This document shows, one piece after another, positions 8,401 through 18,488 of a DNA stretch of 64,000 bases. This DNA is from Streptomyces sp. ADI95-17 (GTDB lineage Bacteria > Actinomycetota > Actinomycetes > Streptomycetales > Streptomycetaceae): contig NZ_ML123045.1 in assembly GCF_003846175.1 (NCBI RefSeq), positions 726,789 through 790,788 of the forward strand, read 5' to 3'. Under the pieces are notes generated by a model that saw only the letters and a program-made list of their open reading frames with translations, was not told the origin of the DNA and did not search any database. Both the position numbers and the translations under genes were made by a program. The first letter of the stretch is position 1; the number at the start of each line of letters is the position of its first letter.

Positions 8401-11400
8401 ATGACGAGCGATCCGGAACACGGCGCACAGGGGTACGGGCGGACAGGTGTGCGCCTGTCGATCCCGGTCACGGAGAATGGGCCGGTGCGCTACTGCATCC
8501 TCGGAACCACCCGGGCACTCCGCGACGACGGCACGGCCGTCACCATCGGCGGGGCCCGGCTGCGCGCCCTGCTCACCGTCCTCGCCCTGCGCCCCGGCCG
8601 CACCGTCCCGGCCGCCGTGCTCGTCGACGAGGTGTGGGACGGCGAGCCGCCCGCCGACGCGGTGGGCGCCCTCCAGGCGCTCGTCGGCCGGCTCCGGCGC
8701 GCCGTCGGCCACGACGCGATCGTCTCCGCGGACAGCGGCTACCGGCTGGCCGCCGAGCCGGACGCCGTCGACCTCCACCGCTTCGAGCGGCTCGCGGGCG
8801 AGGGCGCGCGGGCACTGGAGGAGGGCGACCCGGTGAAGGCCCGGACCGTGCTCGACGACGCGCTCGTCCTGTGGCGCGGCCCGGTCCTGGCCGACCTGCC
8901 CGACCGCCTGACCGAAGCCGCCCGCTGGGAGGCCCGGCGGCTGGACGCCCGCCGCAACCGGCTCCGCGCGGTCCTCGCGCTCGGCCGCCCGGACGAGGCC
9001 CTGCCCGAACTGGTCGCGCTGTGCGCCGAGCACCCGATCGACGAACCCCTTCAGGCGCTGCGGCTGCGGGCCCTGCGCGACGCCGGGCGCACCGCCCAGG
9101 CGCTGGCCGCCTACGACGAGGTGCGCACCGTCCTCGCCGACCGCCTGGGCACCGACCCCGGCCCCGAACTGCGCGCGCTCCACGCCGAACTGCTCCGCCA
9201 GGACCCGCCCGCCCCGGCCGCTCCGTCAGCGAGTCCCCGCCCCGCGGCCCCCGCGGCCGCCGCCGCACCGTACGGCAACCTCCGGGCCAGGCTCACCAGT
9301 TTCGTCGGGCGCGAGGACGACATCGCGGCCCTGGGCCAGGACCTCTCGCACGCCCGGCTGGTCACCCTCCTGGGCCCCGGCGGTGCGGGCAAGACCCGGC
9401 TCTCCCAGGAGACCGCCGAATCCGTCGCGGACGCCTGGCCGGACGGTGTCTGGCTGGCCGAACTCGCCCCGGTCGACGACCCCGAGTCGGTGCCGGAGGC
9501 CGTACTGACCGCGCTCGGCGCCCGCGAGACCGTGCTGCGCGGCGTTGGCGCCGAGGAGCTCAGGGTCGCCGAGGGGAATGTGAAAGACCCCCTGGCAAGG
9601 CTCACCGAGCACTGTTCCCGGCGTCGCATGCTGCTGCTCCTGGACAACTGCGAACACGTCATCGACGCGGCCGCGGCCCTCGCCGACCACCTGCTCGCCC
9701 ACTGCCCGCACCTCACCGTGCTCGCCACCAGCCGTGAACCCCTCGGCGTCCCGGGCGAGTTCGTCCGCCCGGTCGAACCGCTGCCGGACCCGATGGCGCT
9801 GCGCCTGCTCGCCGACCGCGGCGCCGCCGCCCGGCCGGGCTTCCGGGCCGACGCGGACGAGGAGACCGCGGCGGCCGCGGCGGAGATCTGCCGCCGCCTG
9901 GACGGACTGCCGCTCGCCATCGAACTCGCCGCCGCCCGGCTGCGGATGCTCACCCCGCGCCAGATCGCCGACCGGCTCGACGACCGGTTCCGCCTGCTCA
10001 CCAGCGGAGCCCGCACCGTACTGCCCCGTCAGCAGACCCTGCGCGCCGTCGTCGACTGGTCCTGGGACCTCCTGGACGAGCCCGAACGCGCCGTGCTGCG
10101 CGGGCTCTCCGTCTTCGCGGGCGGCTGCACCCTCGCCGCCGCCGAGGCGGTCTGCGCGGACGGGCCGCGGGGCGCCCGCGAGGTCGCCGGTCTGCTCGGC
10201 TCCCTGGTCGACAAGTCGCTCGTCGTCGCCGCGCCCGGCGAGGACGGCGAGATGCGCTACCGGCTGCTGGAGACCGTCGGCGAGTACGCCGCCGCCCGGC
10301 TCGACGAGGCGGCGGAGCGGGAACCCGTGGTCCGGCGCCACCTGGTGTTCTACCGGGAGTTGGTCCGTACCGTCGAACCCGAACTGCGCGGCGCCGGACA
10401 GCGGTCCGCCATCGCGCTCCTGGAGCGCGAGTACGAGAACATCCGCACCGCCCTGCGTCACGCCGTCGCCGCCCGCGACGAGCAGGAGGTGCTCTGCATG
10501 GTGCTCTCGCTGTGCTGGTACTGGCAGATGCGCGAACTGCGCACCGACGCCCTGCACTGGGCCGAGGCGGCCGCCGCGCTGGGCCCCGACCCCTTCGCCC
10601 CGCCCGTCGGGACCGCGGCCGTCGAACCGGCGCCCTCCATCCACGAACGCTGCACCGACGCGCCGCCGCCGATGGGGCCCGAACTGCTCGGGGAGGCGCG
10701 GCGCCAGGTGGCCCTGGTCCAGCTGGTCAGCGCCGACCACTCCCAGAACATCTGGGCCGACGAGGAGGGCATGGCCCGGCTGCGGGTCATCGCGAGCACC
10801 TACCGGGCCGGCCAGCCGCAGACCTGCCGGGTTCCGGCATCGCTCTGGTTCTTCGCGGTCGTGCTCACCGGCGAGACCACCGACCTGCCGCGGCTGCTGG
10901 ACGAAACGGTCCGCGCCTGCCGGGAGTACGGCTACGAATGGGAGCTCGCCGAGGCCCTCCAGATGCGTGCCAATGTGCTGGCCAACCGGCCCGAATGGGC
11001 GGGCGAGGCACGCACGGACGCCGACGAGAGCCTGCGCATCTTCGGCCGGATCGGTGACGACTGGGGCGCCGCCGAATCGCTCTCCGCCCGCGGGGAGGCC
11101 AACGAACGGCGGGGCGAGTACGCCCTGGCGGCCGAGGACTTCCGGGCCGCGATCGGCTACGCGCGGAAGCTGGGCGCCCAGTCCCAGGTGGCGGTCCTGC
11201 GCACCCGGCACGCGTCCGTGCTCACCGAACTGGGGCGCGGCGCCGAGGGCGAGCAGATCCTGCGCGAGGTGCTCGCCGAAGGGCGCCGGGCGGGACACGG
11301 GGCGGTGCCCTTCGCCCGGCTCCATCTGGTCATGTGGCTGGGCCGCAGCGGCCGCACCGGCGAGGCGCGCGCTCAACTGGCGGCGCTGCGCGAGGACTTC

Positions 11401-11826
11401 CAGTCCGACACCAGGGCGGTCTTCGAAGGGGTCGTGCTGGGCGCGACGGCCTGGCTGGACAACCAGGAAGGGCTGTACGAGCAGGCCCTGCCCCGGGGCC
11501 TGATGGCGCTGGAGCGGTCCACGGACCGGCTGTCGCAGATGATGGCGCCCCAGCTGTCCGTCATCCATCTCGTCGCCAGCGCCCGCTCGCTGGCCGGTAT
11601 CGGCGGCGAGCATCGGGCCACCGTGGCGGCCCGGCTGCTGGGGGCCGGCCGGGGGCTGCTGCCCGAGGGTCATGTGCGGACGGCGATGGAGCTGGACGAC
11701 TGGGCACGGGCGGAGGAGCTGGCCGTGGCCGTGCTCGGCCGGGCCGGCTACGAGGCCGCGTACGCCGAGGGCGGCGGCCTCTCCCTGGAGGAGGCCGCCG
11801 CCCTCGCGGACGCGTACCGGGGCTGA
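8401..11826 (+). CDS. AfsR/SARP-like regulator: BTAD + NB-ARC ATPase + TPR
   Basis: A 1141-residue STAND-type transcription factor. The N-terminal winged helix (RYCILGTTRAL to about 125) is followed by the BTAD domain (about 125-275), a Pro/Ala linker, and an NTPase with P-loop GPGGAGKT (about 324) and Walker B MLLLLDNCEHV (about 410), then TPR-like helices from about 650. The ATG at 8401 has a strong GGTGGAGG site; an in-frame GTG at 8485 (VRYCILG) is where many homologues begin, so the true start could be either. Such proteins bind direct repeats and activate secondary metabolism or stress genes; the target is unknown. A DrrAB-type exporter lies convergently downstream. Confidence 0.85.
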   Translation: MTSDPEHGAQGYGRTGVRLSIPVTENGPVRYCILGTTRALRDDGTAVTIGGARLRALLTVLALRPGRTVPAAVLVDEVWDGEPPADAVGALQALVGRLRRAVGHDAIVSADSGYRLAAEPDAVDLHRFERLAGEGARALEEGDPVKARTVLDDALVLWRGPVLADLPDRLTEAARWEARRLDARRNRLRAVLALGRPDEALPELVALCAEHPIDEPLQALRLRALRDAGRTAQALAAYDEVRTVLADRLGTDPGPELRALHAELLRQDPPAPAAPSASPRPAAPAAAAAPYGNLRARLTSFVGREDDIAALGQDLSHARLVTLLGPGGAGKTRLSQETAESVADAWPDGVWLAELAPVDDPESVPEAVLTALGARETVLRGVGAEELRVAEGNVKDPLARLTEHCSRRRMLLLLDNCEHVIDAAAALADHLLAHCPHLTVLATSREPLGVPGEFVRPVEPLPDPMALRLLADRGAAARPGFRADADEETAAAAAEICRRLDGLPLAIELAAARLRMLTPRQIADRLDDRFRLLTSGARTVLPRQQTLRAVVDWSWDLLDEPERAVLRGLSVFAGGCTLAAAEAVCADGPRGAREVAGLLGSLVDKSLVVAAPGEDGEMRYRLLETVGEYAAARLDEAAEREPVVRRHLVFYRELVRTVEPELRGAGQRSAIALLEREYENIRTALRHAVAARDEQEVLCMVLSLCWYWQMRELRTDALHWAEAAAALGPDPFAPPVGTAAVEPAPSIHERCTDAPPPMGPELLGEARRQVALVQLVSADHSQNIWADEEGMARLRVIASTYRAGQPQTCRVPASLWFFAVVLTGETTDLPRLLDETVRACREYGYEWELAEALQMRANVLANRPEWAGEARTDADESLRIFGRIGDDWGAAESLSARGEANERRGEYALAAEDFRAAIGYARKLGAQSQVAVLRTRHASVLTELGRGAEGEQILREVLAEGRRAGHGAVPFARLHLVMWLGRSGRTGEARAQLAALREDFQSDTRAVFEGVVLGATAWLDNQEGLYEQALPRGLMALERSTDRLSQMMAPQLSVIHLVASARSLAGIGGEHRATVAARLLGAGRGLLPEGHVRTAMELDDWARAEELAVAVLGRAGYEAAYAEGGGLSLEEAAALADAYRG

Positions 11827-11838
11827 ACCCTCGCCGGG

Positions 11839-12693
11839 TCAGCTCTTCTTGCGGAACTTGGCGACCGCGAGCGGGGCCATCACCGCGGTGATGACCACGG
11901 TCCAGCCGAGCGTCACCAGGACCGAGTGGGCGAGCGGGCCGCCCATCATCAGGGCCCGCGCGGCGTCGGCCAGGTTGGACAGCGGGTTGTAGTCGGTGAA
12001 CGTCTGGAGCCAGCCGGGCATCGTCTTCGTCGGGGCGAAGATCGAGGAGCCGAACTGGAGCGGCATCAGCACGAGCATCCCCATCCCCTGCACCGCCTGG
12101 GCCGTCTTCATGGTCAGTCCGAGCAGGATGAAGATCCACATGATGGCGGCGCCGAACGCGGCCGACAGCGCGATCGCCGCGATCAGCCCGAGCACCGACT
12201 CCTGGAGCTCCATGCCGAGGGCGAAGCCCATGGCCAGCAGGATGAGGGTGGCGACCATCATCCGGCCCAGCTCGACCACTATCTTCGCGATCAGCACCGA
12301 GGAACGGGCGATCGGCATCGTCCGGAACCGGTCCATGACGCCCTTGCGGAAGTCGTCGTTGACCCCGGAGCCGACCGCCATGGCGATGTTCATGCCCATC
12401 ATCGCCATCAGGCCGGGTATCAGGTAGTTCAGGTACTCCTGCCGGCCGCCGCCCATGCTGCCGCCGACCGAGCCGCCGAAGACGTACACGAACAGCAGCG
12501 TGAAGATGACCGGCATCAGGAGCGCGTCGAACATCGACTCCGGATCCTTCTTGATCTGGAGCATGTTGCGCCGTACCAGCGCCCCGATGTGGCGCAGGTT
12601 GTTCCGCAGCCCGATCCGGCCCTCGTCGTGGACCGCCCCGCCACGGGCGGACGCGGTGGGTGTGGGCGTGGGTGTCAGAGTCGCCGTGCTCAT
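11839..12693 (-). CDS. ABC-2 type exporter permease, DrrB-like
   Basis: 284 residues with six hydrophobic segments and the ABC-2 central region (MPVIFTLLFVYVFGG; NYLIPGLMAMMGMNIAM; FRTMPIARSSVLIAKI). The N-terminus is a Thr/Pro-rich cytosolic tail. Its ATG overlaps the stop of the ATPase gene by 4 bases (ATGA), so the two are translationally coupled. Daunorubicin-resistance-type exporters move hydrophobic drugs or lipids; the substrate is unknown. Confidence 0.87.
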   Translation of the reverse strand: MSTATLTPTPTPTASARGGAVHDEGRIGLRNNLRHIGALVRRNMLQIKKDPESMFDALLMPVIFTLLFVYVFGGSVGGSMGGGRQEYLNYLIPGLMAMMGMNIAMAVGSGVNDDFRKGVMDRFRTMPIARSSVLIAKIVVELGRMMVATLILLAMGFALGMELQESVLGLIAAIALSAAFGAAIMWIFILLGLTMKTAQAVQGMGMLVLMPLQFGSSIFAPTKTMPGWLQTFTDYNPLSNLADAARALMMGGPLAHSVLVTLGWTVVITAVMAPLAVAKFRKKS

Positions 12694-13703
12694 GCCGCGA
12701 TCTCCTCGGGAGTCGTGTCGGTGACGGAAGCGGACTTCTCGCCGGTGATGGCGAGGAAGACCTCGTCGAGGCTGGGCAGCGCGGTGGCGACGTGCGCCAG
12801 CGAGAAGCCCCGGGTGCCGAGCAGGCCTATGACGGAGGTCAGCTGCTCGTCGCTGAGGATCGGCACGTACAGCAGCCCCTCGTCCGGGACGGCCTGCGCG
12901 CCCGCGACGCCGTCCAGACCGGCCTCCCGGATGGCCTGCGCCATCGCGGACAGCTGCGCCGGGTCCGAGGGCCGCAAGTGCAGGGTGCGGCCGCCGACCT
13001 TCGCCTTCAGCTCGTCGACACCGCCGCGGGCGATGATCCTGCCCTTGTCGATGACGGTCAGCTCGTTGGCGAGCTGCTCGGCCTCTTCCATGTACTGGGT
13101 GGTGAGCAGCACGGTCGCCCCCTCCGCGACCATCCGCTGCACCTCGTCCCAGACCTCGTTACGGGTCCGGGGGTCCAGCCCCGTCGTCGGCTCGTCCAGG
13201 TACAGCACGGCCGGGTTGCCGATCATCGAGGCGGCCAGGTCGAGCCGGCGCCGCATGCCGCCGGAGTAGTCCATCGCGGCCTTCCTGGCCGCGTCGGTGA
13301 GCGAGAACCGCTCCAGCAGCTCGTCGGCCCGGGACCGGGCGGCCTTGCGGGACAGATCGAGCAGCCGCCCGATCATGTAGAGGTTCTCCCAGCCGGAGAG
13401 CTTCTCGTCGACCGAGGCGTACTGCCCGGTCAGGCCGATGGTGCGGCGCAGTTGCCGGGGCTGCTTCACCACGTCGTAGCCCGCCACGGTGGCGTGTCCG
13501 GCGTCCGGGAGGATCAGGGTGGAAAGGCAGCGTACGAGCGTGGTCTTGCCCGCTCCGTTCGGGCCGAGGACACCGAGCACGGTGCCCTCGCGGACATCGA
13601 GGTCCACGCCGTCCAGAGCCTTGGTCGAGCCGTAGTGCTTGACCAGCCCCCGGACCTCGACGGCGTTCGAGCCGCTCCTGGGGTTCTTGTCGATTCGCGT
13701 CAT
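12690..13703 (-). CDS. ABC exporter ATPase, DrrA-like
   Basis: 337 residues from the ATG at 13703 (MTRIDKNP); another in-frame ATG lies at 13712. Walker A GPNGAGKTTL, Q-loop GLTGQYASVDE, signature YSGGMRRRLDLA, Walker B VLYLDEPTTGLD, then the C-terminal DrrA-type extension. It energises the permease encoded downstream. A large hairpin sits just upstream of its start. Confidence 0.9.
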   Translation of the reverse strand: MTRIDKNPRSGSNAVEVRGLVKHYGSTKALDGVDLDVREGTVLGVLGPNGAGKTTLVRCLSTLILPDAGHATVAGYDVVKQPRQLRRTIGLTGQYASVDEKLSGWENLYMIGRLLDLSRKAARSRADELLERFSLTDAARKAAMDYSGGMRRRLDLAASMIGNPAVLYLDEPTTGLDPRTRNEVWDEVQRMVAEGATVLLTTQYMEEAEQLANELTVIDKGRIIARGGVDELKAKVGGRTLHLRPSDPAQLSAMAQAIREAGLDGVAGAQAVPDEGLLYVPILSDEQLTSVIGLLGTRGFSLAHVATALPSLDEVFLAITGEKSASVTDTTPEEIAA

Positions 13704-13723
13704 GCCCTCCATGGGACCAGCCG

Positions 13724-13787
13724 CCACCGACAGTCCGCCGACAGCAGGCCGACAGCCCGCCGATGGGGGATGTCGGCGGGCTGTCGG
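13724..13787 (-). terminator. panB terminator / competing double-arm hairpin
   Basis: The right arm (TCGGCGGGCTGTCGG, 13773-13787) pairs perfectly over 15 bases with 13749-13763. The extended right arm (to 13790) pairs with 13724-13741 with one mismatch. Two left arms therefore compete for one right arm. It lies downstream of panB and directly upstream of the ABC exporter on the same strand, so it may also regulate read-through. Confidence 0.65.
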
Positions 13788-13827
13788 TGGTGCGGGCAGT
13801 GGTTCTGTACGGAACGAACCGGTGGAG

Positions 13828-14715
13828 CTAGTGGAAGGTGTGCTCGGCGGCCGGGAAGGCGCCGCCCACGACCTCTTCCGCGAACTCCTTCGCCGCGTCG
13901 CCCAGCACCTGGCGCAGGTTCGCGTACTGCTTGGTGAAGCGCGGCACCTTGCCACCGGTCAGCCCGACCATGTCGGTGTAGACCAGCACCTGGGCGTCCG
14001 TGTCCGGGCCGGCACCGATGCCGACCGTCGGGATGTGCAGGGTGCGGGTGACCTCGGCGGCCAGCTCGGCCGGTACGAGCTCCAGCACCACGGCGAACGC
14101 GCCCGCGTCCTGCACGGCCTTGGCGTCGCGCAGCATCTGCTGGGCGGCCTCCTCGCCACGGCCCTGCACCCGGTAGCCCATCGCGTTGACGGACTGCGGG
14201 GTCAGGCCGATGTGCGCCATGACCGGGATGCCGGCGTCGACGAGCAGCTTGATCTGCTCGTGGCTGCGCTCACCGCCCTCCAGCTTGACCGCACCGACGC
14301 CCGACTCCTTGACCAGCCGGGTGGCGTTGCGCAGGGCCTGGACGGGGCCTTCCTGGTACGCCCCGAAGGGCAGGTCCGCCACGATCAGGGCACGCCTGGT
14401 ACCCCGTACGACAGCGGCGGAGAGGATCGCGATCTCGTCCATCGTGACGGGCACGGTGGTCTCGTAACCGAGGTGGCAGTTGCCCATGGAGTCGCCGACG
14501 AGCATGACCGGGATCCCGGCCTCGTCGAAGACGGACGCGGTCATCGCGTCGTAGGCGGTGAGCATGGGCCACTTCTCGCCGCGCTCGGTGGCGGCGGCGA
14601 TGTCATGGATGGAGACGCGGCGGGTGCTCTTGCCTCCGTACAGCGCCTTGCTGCTGTCGGTGGGAGTCCCCGCGGGGGTTGTTGCGGACTGATTCCGCGC
14701 AGCCTGAAGCGACAT
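13828..14715 (-). CDS. panB: 3-methyl-2-oxobutanoate hydroxymethyltransferase
   Basis: First committed step of pantothenate synthesis: adds a hydroxymethyl group from 5,10-methylene-THF to alpha-ketoisovalerate. 295 residues from the ATG at 14715 (MSLQAARNQS), which has AGGAG about 10 bases upstream; an in-frame ATG at 14736 lacks a site. Signatures: WPMLTAYDAMTASVFDEAG, MLVGDSMGNCHLGYETT (metal Asp), VKLEGGE, VMAHIGLTPQSV and PTVGIGAGPDTDAQVLV. Monocistronic, divergent from the MFS/TetR pair. Confidence 0.95.
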   Translation of the reverse strand: MSLQAARNQSATTPAGTPTDSSKALYGGKSTRRVSIHDIAAATERGEKWPMLTAYDAMTASVFDEAGIPVMLVGDSMGNCHLGYETTVPVTMDEIAILSAAVVRGTRRALIVADLPFGAYQEGPVQALRNATRLVKESGVGAVKLEGGERSHEQIKLLVDAGIPVMAHIGLTPQSVNAMGYRVQGRGEEAAQQMLRDAKAVQDAGAFAVVLELVPAELAAEVTRTLHIPTVGIGAGPDTDAQVLVYTDMVGLTGGKVPRFTKQYANLRQVLGDAAKEFAEEVVGGAFPAAEHTFH

Positions 14716-14853
14716 TGCGAACGGCTCCTTCGTCATCTCGAGGCGCCCTGACGGCGTCCCCGGACCGGTTCCATGGTGGCATCCCGCGGTGGTCCACGGG
14801 AAGTGGGCCCGCACCCACCCTTGGACGAGGCCCCACCGGTGGACGCTTTTCCA

Positions 14854-14872
14854 ATACGAGACGGTCTCGTAT
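14854..14872. promoter_or_regulatory. TetR operator palindrome upstream of MFS exporter
   Basis: ATACGAGAC-G-GTCTCGTAT, a perfect 19-bp palindrome (9-bp arms, one central base), ending 23 bases before the exporter ATG and therefore over or next to its promoter. The TetR regulator encoded by the second gene of the operon is the natural ligand-responsive repressor; assignment by position. Confidence 0.78.
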
Positions 14873-14895
14873 CGAAATCGGATAAGCTCCGTTCC

Positions 14896-16512
14896 ATGTC
14901 GATACCGTCCGGTGCTCGCGCCGACGCGTCCCAGATCCCGGAGGCGGTCCACCGTCGCCGCTGGGCGATCCTCGTCGTCCTGATGTTCAGCCTGCTCATC
15001 GTCGTGCTGGACAACTCGATCCTGAACGTCGCGGTCAAGACCATCGCCAGCCCCGCACCCACCGGCCTGGGCGCCACCCAGAGCCAGCTGGAGTGGGCGA
15101 TCAACGCCTACACGCTCGTCTTCGCCGGACTCCTCTTCACCGCCGGGCTGCTCGGTGACCGTATCGGCCGCAAGAAGACGCTGCTCTTCGGCATCCTGCT
15201 CTTCGGCACCGGCTCCGCGCTGGCGGCCATGTCCGGCTCGCCCGCCCAGCTGATCACCTGGCGCGCCCTGATGGGCTTCGGCGCCGCGTTCGTCATGCCG
15301 GCCACCCTCGCCGTCCTGATGAACGTCTTCGAGCGCGACGAACAGCCCAAGGCCATCGGCATATGGGCCGGCAGCGTCGGGGTGGCCATCGCGATCGGCC
15401 CGATCACCGGCGGGCTGCTGCTGGAGCACTTCTGGTGGGGCTCGATCTTCCTGGTCAACGTGCCCGTGGTGATCGTGGCGCTGATTGCGATGATGCTGCT
15501 GGTGCCGGACTCCAGGGACCCGAGCCCCGGCCGGATCGACCCGTTCGGCGTAGTGCTCTCCATCGTCGGCCTGGTGCTGCTGGTGTACGGCATCATCCGC
15601 GGCGGCCAGCTCGCCGACTTCGCCGACCCCGTGGTGCTCCTGTCGAGCATCGGCGGACTGCTCGTCCTGGCCGGGTTCGTCTGGCACGAGAAGCGCAGCA
15701 CCCACCCGGCCATCGACATCTCGTACTTCAGGGAGCCGTCGTTCTCCGCGGCCGTCGCCGCCATAGCGCTGGTCTTCTTCGCGCTGATGGGGGTGACCTT
15801 CTTCTCCGCCTTCTACATGCAGAGCGTGCGCGGCTGGACCGCGCTGCAGGCGGGGATGATGCTGCTGCCGCTGGCCGCCACCCAGATGATCTTCGCGCCC
15901 CGGGCCCGGCTGCTCGTCGACCGCTTCGGCGCCCGCGCCACCTGCACCGGCGGCATGCTGCTGGTCGCCATCGGGCTGGCGGCGTTCGCGCTGTTCGACG
16001 ACACCACGCCGGTCTGGGTGCTGTGCCTGCTCTTCTTCGTCCAGGGCACCGGCATGGCACATGTGATGACACCGGTCACCGTCTCGGTGATGCAGGCGCT
16101 GCCCCGCGAGAAGGCCGGCTCCGGATCGGCCGTCAACAACACCTTCCGGCAGGTCGGCGGGGCACTCGGGGTCGCCGTGCTCGGATCGGTGCTCTCCACC
16201 GTCTACCGGGGCGACATCGAGGGCCACCTCGGCGCGGTCCCGGCCGGCGCCCGGGAGGCGGCCGGGGAGTCGATCGAGGCGACGCTCGGCATCGCCGACA
16301 AGCTGGGCCCGGCGGGCGCCCCGCTGATCGCCTCCGCGAACGACGCGTTCCTGAAGGCCATGCACGTCACCGCCATCGGTTCGGCGACCATCGCCCTGGT
16401 GGGCGCCCTGGTGGTCGCGCTCTTCCTGCCGGGGAAGCCGCCCGCCGAGGACGGCCCGGACGGGTCGGGCCGGGGCGACCGGTCGGTGCGCGCGGCGGGA
16501 GCGGGCCGATGA
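14896..16512 (+). CDS. MFS drug exporter, DHA2 (14-TM) family
   Basis: 538 residues with about 14 hydrophobic segments. Motif C-like [10 protein letters not shown] in helix 1, motif A region [12 protein letters not shown], and the [23 protein letters not shown] segment characteristic of DHA2/QacA-type exporters. Overlaps the downstream TetR gene by 4 bases (ATGA). Autoregulated drug or metabolite efflux is the likely role; the substrate is unknown. Confidence 0.88.
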   Translation: MSIPSGARADASQIPEAVHRRRWAILVVLMFSLLIVVLDNSILNVAVKTIASPAPTGLGATQSQLEWAINAYTLVFAGLLFTAGLLGDRIGRKKTLLFGILLFGTGSALAAMSGSPAQLITWRALMGFGAAFVMPATLAVLMNVFERDEQPKAIGIWAGSVGVAIAIGPITGGLLLEHFWWGSIFLVNVPVVIVALIAMMLLVPDSRDPSPGRIDPFGVVLSIVGLVLLVYGIIRGGQLADFADPVVLLSSIGGLLVLAGFVWHEKRSTHPAIDISYFREPSFSAAVAAIALVFFALMGVTFFSAFYMQSVRGWTALQAGMMLLPLAATQMIFAPRARLLVDRFGARATCTGGMLLVAIGLAAFALFDDTTPVWVLCLLFFVQGTGMAHVMTPVTVSVMQALPREKAGSGSAVNNTFRQVGGALGVAVLGSVLSTVYRGDIEGHLGAVPAGAREAAGESIEATLGIADKLGPAGAPLIASANDAFLKAMHVTAIGSATIALVGALVVALFLPGKPPAEDGPDGSGRGDRSVRAAGAGR

Positions 16513-17174
16513 CACCGGCGACGCGGCAGGACGAGAGCTGGACCGGCGTACGGGCGAAGACCCCGGCACCACGCCGGGGCCGGCCGCGCAGCGCGGCGGC
16601 CGAGCGGGCGATCCTGGACGCCGTCGTCGGGCTGCTGGAGGCCGGTGAGCCCCTGGCGGCCCTGTCCATCGAGCGGATAGCCCGGACCGCGGGGGTGGGC
16701 AAGGCGACCATCTACCGGCGGTGGAGCGGCAAGGAAGAACTCTTCGTCGACGTACTGAAGGACATGGAGCCGCCGGAGCCCGCCGTCTCCGGCACCGCCG
16801 GCCTCGACGACCTGCGACTGCTGCTGGACTCGCTGCGCAGGCGCGGCCTGGCCCAGCGCTCCTCGGTGCTGCTGCACAACGTCTTCGCGCAGATGAAGAG
16901 CCATCCCAAGCTGTGGGAGGAATACCACAACAGCGTCATCGCGCCCCGCCGCGTCGCCATGCTGGCCGCCGTCCGGCGCGCCGTCGACGCCGGTGAACTC
17001 CGCGCGGACCTGGACGTGGGGCTGATGGACGACCTGTTCCTGGGGCCCATGCTCGTACGCACCATCCACCGGCCCGACGCGCCGCTGCCCGAGGATCTCG
17101 CCGACCGGATCGTCCAGGTCCTGGTCGAGGGCCTGGGGCCCGGCCGGGCCCCAGGCCCGCCCGGCGGCGCCTGA
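16509..17174 (+). CDS. TetR/AcrR family repressor of the adjacent exporter
   Basis: 221 residues. The helix-turn-helix reads [21 protein letters not shown] followed by KEELFVDVL. The divergent C-terminal ligand domain (about 90-205) ends in a Gly/Pro tail. ATGA overlap with the MFS gene shows an operon, so it would be co-transcribed with and repress the exporter via the palindrome at 14854-14872. Confidence 0.9.
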   Translation: MTPATRQDESWTGVRAKTPAPRRGRPRSAAAERAILDAVVGLLEAGEPLAALSIERIARTAGVGKATIYRRWSGKEELFVDVLKDMEPPEPAVSGTAGLDDLRLLLDSLRRRGLAQRSSVLLHNVFAQMKSHPKLWEEYHNSVIAPRRVAMLAAVRRAVDAGELRADLDVGLMDDLFLGPMLVRTIHRPDAPLPEDLADRIVQVLVEGLGPGRAPGPPGGA

Positions 17175-17364
17175 CACTCCCGGACCCGCCCGAATGTGAT
17201 CGTTCTGTCACAAGCCCCGCCGGACCCCGCGTGGCCGGAACCCGCCGGACCCCGCCCTTCGTCCTCGTGGCAGTACGGCCGTCGTCGACGGCAGGAAACC
17301 CGCCACGCATCGCCTAGGGTCGAGGGCGCGGCGACATGCACGGCAAGGCAGTGAGGACAGCGCG

Positions 17365-18399
17365 ATGGTGCAGGCGTACGGAGCGGACACCGGGAACGAC
17401 CGTGCGGAGCCGGAACCGGAACGCGCCGGGACGGGATCCCGCTTCCGGGACCTGCGCGAGCGGTGGACCCGTGATCCGGGCATCTGGCGGCGCGGCATCG
17501 TCCTCGCCCTCTGCTCGGTGCTCATCACCCTGGTGATGGCCTTCCACTCGAAGATCCCGAACGCCATCGGCAACCTGGGCAGCCTCTCCGAGACGTTCCT
17601 GCCGTGGATCGGGGTGTTCCTCCCGGTGCTGCTGGTCCTGGGCCTGGTGCGCCGCTCGGCGACCGCGCTGATCGCCCTGCTGCTGCCGGCCGTGGTCTGG
17701 TTCAACGTCTTCGGCGGCCTGCTCACCGACAAGTCCGGCAGCGGCGGCGACCTCACCGTGGCCACCCACAACGTCAACGCCGACAACCCCGACCCCAAGG
17801 GCACCGCCCGGAAGGTCGCGGCCTCCGGCGCCGATGTGATCGCCCTTGAGGAGCTGCCGAGCGGCAAGGTGGCGACGTACGAGGCGGCGCTCGCCGACCG
17901 CTTCCCGTACCACTCGGTGCAGGGCACCGTCGGTCTGTGGAGCAAGTACCCGATGAGCGCCACCCGCCCGGTCGACATCAAGATGGGCTGGACCCGGGCG
18001 ATGCGCTCCACGGTGACCACCCCGAAGGGCGAGGTCGCCGTCTACGTGGCCCATCTGCCGTCCGTACGCGTCAAGCTGCACGCCGGTTTCACCGCCAACC
18101 AGCGCGACGACAGCGCGGACGCCCTGGGCGAGGCCATCTCCCACGAGCGCCTCGGCAAGGTGATCCTGCTCGGCGACCTCAACGGCACGATGAACGACCG
18201 CTCGCTGAACGCGGTCACCGCCCAGATGCGCTCCACCCAGGGCGCGGCCGGCGACGGCTTCGGCTTCAGCTGGCCGGCCTCGTTCCCGATGGCCAGGATC
18301 GACCAGATCCTGGTCAAGGGCGTCGAGCCGATGTCCTCGTGGACGCTCGGCGCGACCGAGAGCGACCATCTGCCGATCGTGGCGCGGGTGGAGCTGTGA
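17365..18399 (+). CDS. endonuclease/exonuclease/phosphatase family protein with N-terminal membrane helices
   Basis: 344 residues. A cytosolic tail (1-47) precedes three hydrophobic segments (about 48-115). The EEP domain then follows: TVATHNVNADNP (Asn), IALEELPS (catalytic Glu), VAHLPS, LLGDLNGTMNDRS (Asp/Asn pair) and ESDHLPIVA (Asp-His). All catalytic positions of the DNase I-like fold are present. The topology puts the domain outside the cell, suggesting a surface phosphodiesterase or nuclease. Single gene. The 190 bases upstream hold no obvious feature. Confidence 0.85.
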   Translation: MVQAYGADTGNDRAEPEPERAGTGSRFRDLRERWTRDPGIWRRGIVLALCSVLITLVMAFHSKIPNAIGNLGSLSETFLPWIGVFLPVLLVLGLVRRSATALIALLLPAVVWFNVFGGLLTDKSGSGGDLTVATHNVNADNPDPKGTARKVAASGADVIALEELPSGKVATYEAALADRFPYHSVQGTVGLWSKYPMSATRPVDIKMGWTRAMRSTVTTPKGEVAVYVAHLPSVRVKLHAGFTANQRDDSADALGEAISHERLGKVILLGDLNGTMNDRSLNAVTAQMRSTQGAAGDGFGFSWPASFPMARIDQILVKGVEPMSSWTLGATESDHLPIVARVEL

Positions 18400-18457
18400 C
18401 GCGGTGAGCCGTTCCGTCACCCCGGGCGAACGCTGACGAAACGGTCCGTTCACCCGG

Positions 18458-18488
18458 CGGAACAAACCGTCTGAGAGAATTTGTTCCG
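18458..18488. promoter_or_regulatory. inverted repeat upstream of MFS gene
   Basis: CGGAACAAA (18458-18466) and TTTGTTCCG (18480-18488), perfect 9-bp arms with a 13-base spacer, 94 bases before the MFS start. It could be a repressor operator; no regulator gene is adjacent. Confidence 0.5.

Noticed and set aside
9226..11673. 815-residue reverse-strand ORF
   Set aside because: Antisense of the BTAD regulator gene, with no recognisable motif.
14774..16572. Reverse-strand ORF extending panB to 914 residues
   Set aside because: The extension is antisense to the MFS gene; PanB is 295 residues and has its own start and ribosome binding site at 14715.
17365..18399. VanJ homologue (VanJ is also a membrane EEP-type protein)
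   Set aside because: It lies 9 kb outside the element and has no VanR box. Similar topology alone does not justify the name, though a comparison with VanJ would be worthwhile.
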